Source: Bacteroidota bacterium (lineage in GTDB: Bacteria > Bacteroidota > Bacteroidia > Flavobacteriales > Flavobacteriaceae). Taken from it: a DNA stretch of 64,000 nt. Within the stretch, counting starts at the first letter, position 1; every line of letters starts with the position of its first letter. This document shows positions 1 through 10,091 of this stretch, piece by piece. The translations under genes and the position numbers were made by a program. The notes under the pieces were generated by a model. The model did not search any database, was not told the origin of the DNA, and worked only from the letters and a program-made list of their open reading frames with translations. The stretch is from the NCBI GenBank assembly GCA_018267095.1, contig JAFDZC010000001.1:1-64000 (forward strand). Reading direction: 5' to 3'.

Positions 1-3000
1 ATAACTAAGCGAACTTGGCGCGATGTCATTGACGGTAATCGAAACTCCAAATGAAGTCGAACCTCCGGAATTGTTAGCCGTTACGGTATAAATCGCTGCC
101 GCAGAAACCACCGTCGGCGTTCCTGTAATCACACCAGTTGTTGTATCAAACGAAAGCCCCGCAGGAAGTGCCGGCGCAATGCTAAACGAAGTCACATTTC
201 CACTAAAAGTTGGAACTAAACTCGCAATCGCACTCCCCACCGTAAACACATTTGGTGAGGTATAACTAAGCGAACTCGGCGCGATGTCGTTTACAGTGAT
301 GACAATTCCGAAAGATAAAGATCCGCCCGAATTGGCCTCTGTGACAGTGTATGTTGCTATTGGAGTAACGGTTGTTGGCGTTCCTGAAATGATTCCGGTT
401 GTCGTATCAAATGAAAGTCCCGCAGGTAAAGCAGGCGCAATGCTAAACGAAGTCACATTTCCACTAAAAGTCGGAGTCAAATTGGCAATCGCACTTCCAA
501 CCGTAAACACATTTGGAGACGGATAACTCAAAGATGAAGGCGCAATATCATTGACGGTAATCGAAATTCCAAATGAAGTCGAACCTCCGGAATTATTCGC
601 GGTTACGGTATAAATTGCCGTGGCAGCAACTGCTGACGGCGTTCCTGAAATCACACCCGTTGTAGTGTCAAACGAAAGTCCCGCAGGTAAAGCCGGCGAT
701 ATACTAAACGAAGTCACATTTCCTGAGAAAGTCGGCGATAAATTCGCAATCGCACTTCCCACCGTAAACACATTCGGTGAGGTATAACTCAAAGATGAAG
801 GCGCGATGTCATTCACGGTAATCGAAATTCCAAATGAAGTCGAACCACCGGAATTGATAGCCGTTACGGTATAAATCGCGGCTGCAGAAACGACCGTCGG
901 TATTCCTGAAATGATTCCGGTTGTCGTATCAAATGAAAGTCCTGCAGGCAAGGCCGGTGTTATGCTAAACGAAGTCACGTTTCCTGAGAAAGTTGGCGAT
1001 AAATTGGCAATCGCGCTTCCCACCGTAAACACATTCGGTGAAGGATAGCTGAGCGAACTTGGCGCGATGTCATTGACGGTAATCGAAATTCCAAATGAAG
1101 TCGAACCACCGGAATTGATGGCCGTTACGGTATAAATCGCTGTCGATGAAACCAAAGTTGGCGTTCCTTCAATTTCACCATTAGAAGGATTAAACGTCAA
1201 TCCGGCAGGTAAACTAGGTGAAATACTATAACTGACCACAGCTCCACCCGAAACCGATGGATGTAAATGTGCAATAGGAGTTCCCACGATGAACACATTA
1301 GGAGAATTGTAGCTCAGACCAGAAGGCGCCACATCTTTGACCGTAATGGTTACATCAAATGAAGTCGAACCACCTGAGTTGGTTGCAGTAATCGTATAAA
1401 CGGTGACCGGCTGAATTGCGATAGGTGTCCCTGAAATGCGTCCGGTGCTTGTGTTGAAATTTAAACCTGCAGAAAGTGCCGGATTGATCGAATAACCGGT
1501 AACCGGTCCGCCTGAAATACTTGGGTTCAAGTTTGGAATAGCTATTCCTTTGGTATACACGTTCGGCGTATTGTAGCTTAAATTACTCGGCGGAATATCA
1601 TTCACCGTGATGCTCACATCAAACGAAGTCGAGCCTCCGGAATTACTAGCGGTAATCGTGTAAATAGTGGTTGCGCGAATGGCTGAAGGCGTCCCGGAAA
1701 TGCGGCCGGTTGAAGTATTAAAGACCAAACCTGCAGACAAACTTGGATTGATGCTGTAAGAAGTCACTGCACCGCCGGAAACCGTTGGATTTAAACTTGT
1801 AATGGCGGTATTTCGGGTGAATATGTTCGGCGTGTTGTAACTGAGATTCGTTGGCGGCGGATCATTCACCGTAATATTCACAACAAAAGTAGTTGAACCG
1901 CCTGAATTGGTGGCCGTTATGGTATAATTGGTCGCTGTGCGCAAGGCCGTAGGTGTTCCGGAAATAATGCCGGTTGTCGTACTGAAACTCAAGCCAGCCG
2001 ATAAGCTCGGGCTGATGCTGTAACTTACAACCGTTCCGCCCGAAGAAGTTGGGTTGAGCGGTGTAATGGCTATATTTCTGGTAAACACATTCGGAGTTGG
2101 GTAACTTAAATTACTCGGAGCGATGTCTTTTACCGAAATCACCACACCAAATGAAACCGAACCTCCGCTGTTGGTAGCCGTTACGGTGTAGGTTGCTGAA
2201 GCAGTTACCGCGGTTGGCGTTCCTGAAATGATTCCGGTTAAAGAATCTAGCGACAAACCTGCAGGAAGACCAGGGCTAACAGTATATTGAACGACAGTTC
2301 CGCCCGAAACGGTAGGACTCAAAGGTGTAATAGAGCTGTCTTTGGTGAATACGTTTGGAGTTGTATAACTTAAAGCTGACGGCGCTATATCTTTTACGGT
2401 AATCTGTAAATCAAAGGTGGTTGAACCAAAGGCATTGGCGGCTGTAACGGTATAAGTGGTAATTGCGCTGACTGCGGTTGGTGTTCCCGAAATAACTCCG
2501 GTAGCAGTATTCAAACTCAAGCCTGACGGAAGCGCGGGCGTGATGCTGTAAGATGAAACGTTGCCGCCGGAAATGCTTGGTGTCAAGTTGCTGATGGCCG
2601 TGTTTTTTGTAAAGACATTCGGTGTGGTATAGCTCAGATTAGACGGAGCGACATCATTGACTGAAATCACAATGCCAAACGAAGTTGATCCGCCTGAATT
2701 GGTTGCCGTCACTGTGTAGGTCGAGGCGCCTTGCTCGGCGGTTGGTGTTCCTGAAATAACTCCGGTGAGCACATTCATGCTCAAACCACTCGGAAGAGCA
2801 GGCAAAACACTATAACTCAAAACAGCTCCGCCCGAAATGGTTGGCGATAAATTTGCAATCGCAGAATTGACGGTAAACACATTTGGCGACGGATAACTCA
2901 AATTGCTCGGAGCTGCTTCATTCACACTGATGACCACGCCAAACGAAACGCTTCCGCTGGCTTTGGTTCCGGTAACGGTATATGTCGTGGTTGGGCTGAC

Positions 3001-3160
3001 AACGGTTGGCGTTCCTGAGATAATTCCGGTGGTTGAGTTTAAAGTTAATCCGGCAGGTAAAGCCGGTGAAACACTGTACGAAAGAATCGTTTCTGTGGTG
3101 GTCGGATTCAAAGACGTAATCGCTGTTCCAACGGTATATGAATTAGGAGACGGATAAGAA
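1..3160 (-). repeat. Array of at least 12 tandem Ig-like (He_PIG) coding repeats
   Basis: The LSY codons that open each unit recur at 3154, about 2893, 2629, 2365, 2101, 1837, 1573, 1309, 1045, 784, 523, 262 and 1. The period is about 264 bases for the first eight units and exactly 261 for the last four. Each unit carries PxxPNVFT, PALPAGLSF, TGxISGTPT, YTVTAxNSGGSxSF and ITVNDIAPS. The four units nearest the window edge are almost identical at DNA level. The array continues past base 1. Confidence 0.95.
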
Positions 3161-6100
3161 AGTTTGAGTTGAACCGCATCAACGGCAATGTTGTTAAAAG
3201 TAACGCGCGCGCCATTATCAGCAGTCATATTTGAACCGGTAAAGCGGAATCGGATTTTAAAATTCGGATTATTGTCAGCTGTAGCAATATTTGAAAAATC
3301 AACCGTGAACAATTGATAAGCGCTCGTGAGTGTCAACGAAGTGGCGGTTAAACCCGTGGTAATCCATACCGGTGTTCCGGCATTGACCGAATAGTCGACG
3401 GATATCCCGCTGGCCGCGCCTTCATCAACCGCTGCAAAAGTGAATTTAGGCTTTTTGTAACCGGCCGTTGAAAACTGAAAAACCAGGGTGTTTTCAAGGC
3501 CATTGCTTTGAAATGGTTGTTTGATTTGCAAACCGCGCATATTGCTCGAGGCATAAGCGATGTTTCCGTTGACCGATTGACGATAGTTGATGCTGGTCGG
3601 GTTGTTGCGGCGCTCCATCGATGCTTTTCCGTAATTTGGACTGTTCGATGGATACGGATAGCCCGACAAACAAGATTGATATTGAATCACACCGTCGGCA
3701 GCGAGTTCATAGGTTGTATTTAAACTGGTTAATTGGGCTCCGTTGACGATATTTGAGTCCATCATCCAGAAGTAAATCGGCACAAAAACATCAGTGTTGG
3801 TATCAGCAATAAAGTTGGCTGTAATTGAAAAATTCGCAGATGGAGTTAAGGTAATTTCTGCATCGGTACTCGTGGATGCGCCGGACCAATGCGAGAAAAT
3901 ATAGCCCGGTTTGGCGATTGCTTTGAGTTTAACGGGAATATTTTTAAAATAAATTCCCGACCACGGATACGGATTCGCCGCCGTGATGCCCGGAGTTCCT
4001 TGGGCAATATTGATCGTATTCATTTTAATGTAACCTTGAGCAGCATCATTCACATTCAGCGTGGCGGTGATGTTACTTTGAATAGAAAACACCGAACGAA
4101 TGTGATCGCGTTGCCAAGTAGGTCTTTCGGTCAAGAACTCTTCTTCATAATCTATATCGCTGTCATAAGAACTCAAACTTGAAGGCGCTTTCCATCGGGC
4201 CGAATGAGCGGTAATTTCAGGACGAACCACAGCAGACATTTCGTGCAACCGCGTGACGGTTCGGTTGGTCAAAAATGAAGTATTGAGCAAGTCGGCAAAA
4301 CGGTTGATGAAGTCATTTTTAAAACCGGTATTGGTCAGCAATTTGCGCAAAACCAAAGTTGAATAAGCCGGATTGAGATAATTAGGAGCCGTATCGACCG
4401 AAGTGGCAATTTGAAGTGAATTCGAAGTATAATCGCCAAAAACAAAAGACATCGAATTGTCCATATCGTGAAACATATAACGCCATCTACCATCCAAACC
4501 ATAAGGTGCTGCCGGATTGTATGCCGCTATTTTGTTGCGCCAAAAGAACATATTGTTGTTGGGCCAATCTTCATTTTGAAAGAAGATGTTGGCAATAAAA
4601 TAATCGGCAACATTTTCGGGGTCAAGCTGTGTTTTGATGTAGTCGTAATTGGCTTGGGTTGACAACGAATGGCTGTTCAAATAATTAACCATAGCCGTAT
4701 AATGCGTTGCATCGCCTTCTTTGACTACGCTGTCGTTTTCGAGAAAATCAACGGCCGAAGTATTATAAACACGCTTAAAATAGTTGTCGTCATAGCGTTC
4801 ACGCATATTTAAAATGCCCCAATATTCGCCATTGACAAAGGCGATGGTCGGCTGATAAGCTTCTTTTTCGGGATACAATTCTTTACACAAATCATGAAGA
4901 AAAGCATCGCGAAACATGGTGCTGAAAAAATCACCTCCAGAATTAGAAAGCGTTAAACGTTCGTAAGCCGTGTAGGGTAAATTGCTGAAAAAGTTGTAAT
5001 CCAAATCGTCATCGCCATAATCAGATCGGGCATAAACCGTTAAGGATTTACTTTGAAATCGACGCGAAACACCGCCGCGAATTTTAAGCCCGACTTCTTG
5101 GTTGATGACTTCGTTTCCGTTGACAAAATAGCTCAAGTTAGCCGAGCGTTCATCGTTGACTTCAAGATAATAATTCCCGCGCTGACTGGTTTTGGCGCTT
5201 CCGTTTGGATTGGCTGCTCTCCAGAGATCAAAATCTTTTCCGGCTACAAAAATTCCGTTATCATAGCCAAAAAAGCGGTCTTCATTTAAATTGATGGACA
5301 CCACCGGAAAAGTATATTTACTGCTGCCCAGCGGGGTAATGAAATAGTTTTTGGTGATGATTGGACTCGGCAAATAACCCGGTTTGATGACTTTGGCGCG
5401 AACCGTCGTACTTTTAAAAACATTAAACGACGGAATATACGTTGGGTTGAAGCTAAAGGTCGATGACATCGCGGCCAAATCGTTGGGCTGCGAAGTTCGG
5501 TCGGAAATGCTCAGCGGCGCTGAATACTGAAAGGTTCGATAGCTGTTATTGAGCAACGGACCACTAGACTGTCCAGGCGTTTCAATGTATTGGTTTTTGT
5601 AGGTGTAAGTCGTTCCCGAAAGATTGTTTTCGTCGGGTTCTGATCCGTCCAAGGTGTATAAAATAGTGGTTCCGGGTTCGGCAGTAGATAAGTTCAATGA
5701 AAACCCGGTGGTGTAAAACCCGGCATTCTGAGAAAAAGTTGGCGGATTCAAAGTTCCGGAATATCCTGTACTTGAATTGACCGTGTTGGGCGTTGGGGTT
5801 CCAAAAAACACAAACGGGCCGGTTCCGTTGGGAAGTCGACCGTAAGAAACATTCGCAGGCAAGTTGGCCGCCGGTGAAGTATCGATGGTGGTTCCTGAAG
5901 CATTGGTTAGGTATAAAGCTTCTCCGCTGCCGCTGATTTTAAAATTGGTATGCAAAGGTTGACCGGCCACGGCGCGGTTTTTATCTGAAGCCCAAACAAT
6001 TAAATATTGTCCGGCCGCAATCGAAACATTCGGGAAAGTCCATTTGAACGGTAGAGCAGGATCGTCAGAGATTCCATAGCCCAAAAGATTCACCGAAACA

Positions 6101-6267
6101 GAACCTTTGTTGTGTAATTCAATCCAGTCTTCGCGGCTGTTGTCTTCGTCTTGAATGGAGGCGGTGTTGGATGCCATCAGTTCATTTATGACGATATTTT
6201 GTGCGTGTAAAACAGAAAAATTCGCCCAAAGAAAAAAGGCGATGACTAATCGTGTAAAAATCTTCAT
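1..6267 (-). CDS. Giant secreted CotH-domain protein with tandem Ig-like repeats (3' end outside window)
   Basis: Open from ATG at 6267 to the window edge, at least 2089 residues with no stop, so the C-terminus is missing. In order: signal peptide ending near LHAQ; lamin-tail domain (VINELMASN, about residues 25-140); chitobiase/Fn3-like segment (TILYTLDGSEPD); CotH kinase-like domain with GLKIRGGVSR and HDMDNSMSF; an InlB-B-like segment (GYIFSHWSGAS); a beta-rich region ending FNNIAVDAV; then, from about residue 1035, twelve complete putative Ig (He_PIG) repeats. The first 1030 residues parallel the 1127-residue gene just upstream, so the two are paralogues. CotH proteins are atypical protein kinases in spore coats; kinase activity here is inference. 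A T9SS sorting domain is expected beyond the left edge but is not visible. Confidence 0.9.
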   Translation of the reverse strand, partial: MKIFTRLVIAFFLWANFSVLHAQNIVINELMASNTASIQDEDNSREDWIELHNKGSVSVNLLGYGISDDPALPFKWTFPNVSIAAGQYLIVWASDKNRAVAGQPLHTNFKISGSGEALYLTNASGTTIDTSPAANLPANVSYGRLPNGTGPFVFFGTPTPNTVNSSTGYSGTLNPPTFSQNAGFYTTGFSLNLSTAEPGTTILYTLDGSEPDENNLSGTTYTYKNQYIETPGQSSGPLLNNSYRTFQYSAPLSISDRTSQPNDLAAMSSTFSFNPTYIPSFNVFKSTTVRAKVIKPGYLPSPIITKNYFITPLGSSKYTFPVVSINLNEDRFFGYDNGIFVAGKDFDLWRAANPNGSAKTSQRGNYYLEVNDERSANLSYFVNGNEVINQEVGLKIRGGVSRRFQSKSLTVYARSDYGDDDLDYNFFSNLPYTAYERLTLSNSGGDFFSTMFRDAFLHDLCKELYPEKEAYQPTIAFVNGEYWGILNMRERYDDNYFKRVYNTSAVDFLENDSVVKEGDATHYTAMVNYLNSHSLSTQANYDYIKTQLDPENVADYFIANIFFQNEDWPNNNMFFWRNKIAAYNPAAPYGLDGRWRYMFHDMDNSMSFVFGDYTSNSLQIATSVDTAPNYLNPAYSTLVLRKLLTNTGFKNDFINRFADLLNTSFLTNRTVTRLHEMSAVVRPEITAHSARWKAPSSLSSYDSDIDYEEEFLTERPTWQRDHIRSVFSIQSNITATLNVNDAAQGYIKMNTINIAQGTPGITAANPYPWSGIYFKNIPVKLKAIAKPGYIFSHWSGASTSTDAEITLTPSANFSITANFIADTNTDVFVPIYFWMMDSNIVNGAQLTSLNTTYELAADGVIQYQSCLSGYPYPSNSPNYGKASMERRNNPTSINYRQSVNGNIAYASSNMRGLQIKQPFQSNGLENTLVFQFSTAGYKKPKFTFAAVDEGAASGISVDYSVNAGTPVWITTGLTATSLTLTSAYQLFTVDFSNIATADNNPNFKIRFRFTGSNMTADNGARVTFNNIAVDAVQLKLSYPSPNSYTVGTAITSLNPTTTETILSYSVSPALPAGLTLNSTTGIISGTPTVVSPTTTYTVTGTKASGSVSFGVVISVNEAAPSNLSYPSPNVFTVNSAIANLSPTISGGAVLSYSVLPALPSGLSMNVLTGVISGTPTAEQGASTYTVTATNSGGSTSFGIVISVNDVAPSNLSYTTPNVFTKNTAISNLTPSISGGNVSSYSITPALPSGLSLNTATGVISGTPTAVSAITTYTVTAANAFGSTTFDLQITVKDIAPSALSYTTPNVFTKDSSITPLSPTVSGGTVVQYTVSPGLPAGLSLDSLTGIISGTPTAVTASATYTVTATNSGGSVSFGVVISVKDIAPSNLSYPTPNVFTRNIAITPLNPTSSGGTVVSYSISPSLSAGLSFSTTTGIISGTPTALRTATNYTITATNSGGSTTFVVNITVNDPPPTNLSYNTPNIFTRNTAITSLNPTVSGGAVTSYSINPSLSAGLVFNTSTGRISGTPSAIRATTIYTITASNSGGSTSFDVSITVNDIPPSNLSYNTPNVYTKGIAIPNLNPSISGGPVTGYSINPALSAGLNFNTSTGRISGTPIAIQPVTVYTITATNSGGSTSFDVTITVKDVAPSGLSYNSPNVFIVGTPIAHLHPSVSGGAVVSYSISPSLPAGLTFNPSNGEIEGTPTLVSSTAIYTVTAINSGGSTSFGISITVNDIAPSSLSYPSPNVFTVGSAIANLSPTFSGNVTSFSITPALPAGLSFDTTTGIISGIPTVVSAAAIYTVTAINSGGSTSFGISITVNDIAPSSLSYTSPNVFTVGSAIANLSPTFSGNVTSFSISPALPAGLSFDTTTGVISGTPSAVAATAIYTVTANNSGGSTSFGISITVNDIAPSSLSYPSPNVFTVGSAIANLTPTFSGNVTSFSIAPALPAGLSFDTTTGIISGTPTTVTPIATYTVTEANSGGSLSFGIVITVNDIAPSSLSYTSPNVFTVGSAIASLVPTFSGNVTSFSIAPALPAGLSFDTTTGVITGTPTVVSAAAIYTVTANNSGGSTSFGVSITVNDIAPSSLSY

Positions 6268-6390
6268 GGTTTGTTTGCTCTTTGAGCCATAAAATTATTG
6301 ATAATGAACCCATGAGAAATTTTTTTTCGGCACAAAACCAAGATAGTCGACAAACGGCGTTTTTGGTTCGTTAAATGATTTTTTAGAATC

Positions 6391-6428
6391 AAAAAAAAGG
6401 GATGAACCTATTGATTCACCCCTTTTTA
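6391..6428 (-). terminator. Rho-independent terminator after the 1127-residue CotH gene
   Basis: Read on the minus strand, AAAAAGGGGTGAA and TTCATCCCTTTTT form a stem with one mismatch around a short loop, followed by a T run (complement of 6391-6398). It lies 28 bases past the stop at 6456 and before the next minus-strand gene at 6267, so the two CotH paralogues are probably separate transcripts. Confidence 0.75.
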
Positions 6429-6455
6429 ACCTAATAATAATTTAAGCGTTGAAAC

Positions 6456-9400
6456 TTATTTTTTGATGATTTTTTTGGTTTCAGATTTACCATCACTATG
6501 CAATTGAAGTAGGTAAATTCCACTTGGAATGTCTGCCAAATAAGCTTGAGCATTATCTAATTTTCCGGTTTTAATGATTCGCCCGTCGATGCTGTAAACT
6601 TCATAAGTTACTTCTCGGGTTTCACCCACACCGATTACGTTGATTTGATCTGTAAACGGATTCGGAAATACAGTAAATTGGTCTTGAGCTATTTGATTCA
6701 CCGCCAGCGGCAAAGCAGTTCCGTGGACAGCAATGTTGTTGAAGGTAATGCGCGCTCCGGTATCAGCAGTCATGTTGGTTCCGGCAAAACGCAAGCGGAT
6801 TTTAAAGTTTGGATTGTTTTCAGCAGCCGAAATCGAACTAAAGTCAATATTGTACAAAGCATAAGTGCTTCCGAGTGCAAATGAACTTGAAATCATTCCT
6901 GAAGTTGTCCAAACCGGGGTTCCGGCTACCGTTGAATAATCAACCAAAATAGCTGTGGCATTGGTCAATTCGTTTATAGCGGCAAATGAGAATACAATGT
7001 CTTTGTAACCATGGGTCGAGAAGTTGAATACCATTAGGTTTTCTTGTCCGGCACTTTGCAGCGGTTCTTTAATTTGAAGCCCTTTCATATCACTGGTCAA
7101 GAAAGGCAAATCACTATTGAGTTCCGGGAAATAATTGATGTCTGTTGGACTGTTTCTTCTTTCCATTGAAGCTTTTCTCCAGTTTGGATCGGCAGAAGTA
7201 AACGGATAACCGGTTAGACATGAATGATATTCTATTACTCCATCTCCGTCGGTAGATGCTGCTTTGTAGGTGGTGTTTAAAGTTTGCAACGGAAGGTTGT
7301 TGGCAATAGCCGAGGTCATCATCCAATAGTAAATCGGATGGCTTGTAGCGGTAGTTTCAGGAGTAAATACTGCCGTAACGCTGAAGTTGGTGGCAGAGTT
7401 AATGGTGATTTCGTCAGCTGTGCTCGATGAAGCGCCAGTCCAGTGACTAAATACGTAACCCGGCAAGGCAATCGCTTTTAATTTTACCGGAACGTTTGAG
7501 AAGTAAATACCGGTCCAAGGATATGGATTGGCCGCAATTCCGTCGGTTCCTTCTTTGATGTCAATCGTATTAATTTTTATGTATCCGTAAGCCGGATTTG
7601 ATACATTCAGTGTTGCGTTGATGTTGTTGGCAATGCCAAATTTACCGCGGATATGGTCTCGTTGAATCGACGGACGTTGGTTGATGAAATTGGTTTGTTT
7701 TCCTAAGAAATAGTTCCAGTCGCCATTGTCTTCAGGAACATGCCAACGAGCAAATTGTCCCGGCGCTTCCGGATCAAGCGTTGATTTCATTTCGGCCATT
7801 TTTGACAACATTCTAGAAGTTAAGAAAGTAGTATTGAGCAAATCGGCAAATCGGTTGATGAAATCGGTTTTGAAACCCGGGTTTTCGAGCATTCTTCTCA
7901 AGAACAAAGTTGACCAAGGAGCATTAGGCCAACCCGGACCATTCGGTTCGGTAGCATCGGCTAAACTATTAAGGTTGATGTTGCTGTTAGAAATGGCAAA
8001 CGTGTCATCCATATCGTGCGCCATCCAACGCCATCTTCCGTCATGACCATAAGGTGCATCTGGAATATACGAAGCCGTTTTCTTTCTCCAGTAATAAATA
8101 TTGTTTACCGGCCAGTCAGCATTTTCTAGGAAGATATTTGAAATATAGTAATCTTTGAAACTCTCTGGATCCATTTGTGTGGTGATATAATCATAATTGG
8201 CTTGGTCGCTAAGCGTATGACCTTCCATATATGTCACCAAATTATAATAATCGTCTTGAGCGGTTTGTCCGCCTTCAACAATCCAATACTCATTTTCTAA
8301 AACTTGGATATCGGCCGAGGCAATATTGTACACACGGCTAAAAAACTTATCGTCAATTTTATCGCGGAAACTCAATATACCCCAATATTCACCGTTGAGG
8401 AAAGTAACCGTTGGTTGCCATCCTTTGGTAGTGATGTGTAAGTTTTTAAGCAATTGATGACAAAATGCATCGCGGAACATCGTTTGGTTGTAGTCGTTTC
8501 CGGAGTTGTGCAAAACAATACTTTGGAAGCTGTCAAAACTTCTGTCGTTAAAGAATTGATAACTCATGGTATCATCGCCATAATCAGAACGCGAGTAAAA
8601 AACGAACGATTTGTTCTGAGCTACACGCGACGAACCTCCGTGGATACGCAAACCGATGTCTTGATTGAGCACAGGCGCACCATTGACAAAATAAGTAAAG
8701 TTGGTGTTTCGTTCAGTTTCGCTACCGCGACGGAAGAAATTCGCTACATTGCCAATGGTCGGCGCATCGTCATTTGGGTTGGCCACACGCCAGTTGTCAA
8801 AATCAACACCGGCTACTAAAATTCCTTGGTTGTAATCAAAAAGTAAGTTTTCATCCACACTTAAGGAAACCACAGGCAGTGAATATTTTGAAGCGCCTTG
8901 CGGAGAAATGTAATAAGATTTGGTAACTGTTTGACTATCAAGCGCACCTGCTTTTACTACTTTGGCACGAACTACCGTTCCTTTAAAAATAGGCGTTGCA
9001 GGAATGTAGGTTGGGTTAAAATCATAAGTGGTAGAAATAGCCGAAATTTTGTTGGGTTGAGGTGAACGGTCTACAATACTAATCGGCGAACCACTGTATT
9101 GGAATGTTCTAAAACTTTGATTCAGCAGCGGGCCTGTTGCCTGACCAGGAGCAAACGGATATTGATTTTTGTAGCTGTAGGTAGTTCCGCCCAAGTTTGA
9201 AACTTTAGGCTCAGAACCGTCTAACGTGTATAATATAGTAGCGCCCGGAATGGTCGTTGAGATGCTGAGGTTAAAACCATTCACATAAAAACCGGCTTCT
9301 TGAGAAAAAGTCGGCGGCGTTAAAGCTTCGTCATAACCGGTAGTTGCATTGGCTGCCGCAGGAGTTACTTCGGCAAAAAACTTAAATGGGCCAGTTCCGT

Positions 9401-9839
9401 TGGGAAGACGACCATAAGATATGTTTTGCAATGAAGCTGTAGCCGGAACCGAATCAACGGTAATGCCTGAAGTATTGGTCAAAATAACCGTATCGCCGGC
9501 CGAACTCAATTTAAAATTGGTGTGAAGCGGTTGGCTTGGGTCGGTGCGATTTTTATCGGAACACCAAATAAGTAGATAAGCACCCGGATCAAGTGTTACA
9601 TCCGGAAAAACCCATTTGTACGGAAGCGCCGAATCATCACTAAGGCCATAACCAGCAAGGTTTACAGCAGTTGAGCCATTGTTGTATAGCTCAACCCAGT
9701 CTTGGTGGGTTCCGTCTTCGTCAACATTGATAGTGGTGTTGGCTTCGAGGATTTCGTTGATGACCACACCTTGTGCGCGGGTCGAAAAAGCGAAGGTTAA
9801 TAAAAGCAATGTGATAAAAATTGGGGAGAATTTTTTCAT
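6456..9839 (-). CDS. Secreted CotH kinase-domain protein with T9SS C-terminal sorting domain
   Basis: 1127 residues, complete. Signal peptide 1-23 ending STRAQ; lamin-tail domain about 24-140; chitobiase/Fn3-associated segment about 172-310 (ILYTLDGSEP); CotH kinase-like domain about 320-665 with GLRIHGGSSR near 396 and HDMDDTF near 608; InlB-B-like segment about 785-825 (GYVFSHWTGAS); a beta-rich region to about 1045; and a type A T9SS sorting domain at the end (VFPNPFTDQ, YSIDGRIIKTGKL, IPSGIYLLQL, final KKIIKK). It should be exported by Sec and delivered to the cell surface or medium by T9SS. CotH proteins phosphorylate other proteins in Bacillus spore coats; substrate and activity here are unknown. 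Paralogous to the downstream giant gene, from which a terminator separates it. Confidence 0.93.
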   Translation of the reverse strand: MKKFSPIFITLLLLTFAFSTRAQGVVINEILEANTTINVDEDGTHQDWVELYNNGSTAVNLAGYGLSDDSALPYKWVFPDVTLDPGAYLLIWCSDKNRTDPSQPLHTNFKLSSAGDTVILTNTSGITVDSVPATASLQNISYGRLPNGTGPFKFFAEVTPAAANATTGYDEALTPPTFSQEAGFYVNGFNLSISTTIPGATILYTLDGSEPKVSNLGGTTYSYKNQYPFAPGQATGPLLNQSFRTFQYSGSPISIVDRSPQPNKISAISTTYDFNPTYIPATPIFKGTVVRAKVVKAGALDSQTVTKSYYISPQGASKYSLPVVSLSVDENLLFDYNQGILVAGVDFDNWRVANPNDDAPTIGNVANFFRRGSETERNTNFTYFVNGAPVLNQDIGLRIHGGSSRVAQNKSFVFYSRSDYGDDTMSYQFFNDRSFDSFQSIVLHNSGNDYNQTMFRDAFCHQLLKNLHITTKGWQPTVTFLNGEYWGILSFRDKIDDKFFSRVYNIASADIQVLENEYWIVEGGQTAQDDYYNLVTYMEGHTLSDQANYDYITTQMDPESFKDYYISNIFLENADWPVNNIYYWRKKTASYIPDAPYGHDGRWRWMAHDMDDTFAISNSNINLNSLADATEPNGPGWPNAPWSTLFLRRMLENPGFKTDFINRFADLLNTTFLTSRMLSKMAEMKSTLDPEAPGQFARWHVPEDNGDWNYFLGKQTNFINQRPSIQRDHIRGKFGIANNINATLNVSNPAYGYIKINTIDIKEGTDGIAANPYPWTGIYFSNVPVKLKAIALPGYVFSHWTGASSSTADEITINSATNFSVTAVFTPETTATSHPIYYWMMTSAIANNLPLQTLNTTYKAASTDGDGVIEYHSCLTGYPFTSADPNWRKASMERRNSPTDINYFPELNSDLPFLTSDMKGLQIKEPLQSAGQENLMVFNFSTHGYKDIVFSFAAINELTNATAILVDYSTVAGTPVWTTSGMISSSFALGSTYALYNIDFSSISAAENNPNFKIRLRFAGTNMTADTGARITFNNIAVHGTALPLAVNQIAQDQFTVFPNPFTDQINVIGVGETREVTYEVYSIDGRIIKTGKLDNAQAYLADIPSGIYLLQLHSDGKSETKKIIKK

Positions 9840-10050
9840 GACTTTTTTAAAGTATTGATTAATAGGCCGTAAAACTATATTAAATGTTAAGAAAAGTCTT
9901 TATTTTATCGATACAAAGCGTAAATAGTCTGTGAAGTGCAGGAAATGAAAAACAGATAGCTTTGTTTAACTTTTAGATTTGTTTTAATACTTAGGTAGAA
10001 TTTATCTGAGCTTAAGTGCTATTTTTTAGTATAGTGGGTTTAAAAAAACC

Positions 10051-10058
10051 TATTTTTG
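10051..10058 (+). promoter_or_regulatory. -7 promoter box for the polysaccharide flippase
   Basis: TATTTTTG matches the Bacteroidetes TAnnTTTG box. The TTG at 10056 lies inside it, so that TTG is unlikely to be the start codon. No clear -33 TTTG was found at standard spacing. Confidence 0.55.
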
Positions 10059-10091
10059 CTGACCTCAAATAATAATTCTAAATCATTCAAT

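Noticed and set aside
1..3160. Regular 261-264 base repeats suggested a CRISPR array or satellite DNA
   Set aside because: The period is a multiple of three, the whole region is one open frame and each unit translates to an Ig-like domain.
8454..8819. 121-residue plus-strand frame within the CotH gene
   Set aside because: Antisense shadow of a well supported 1127-residue gene.
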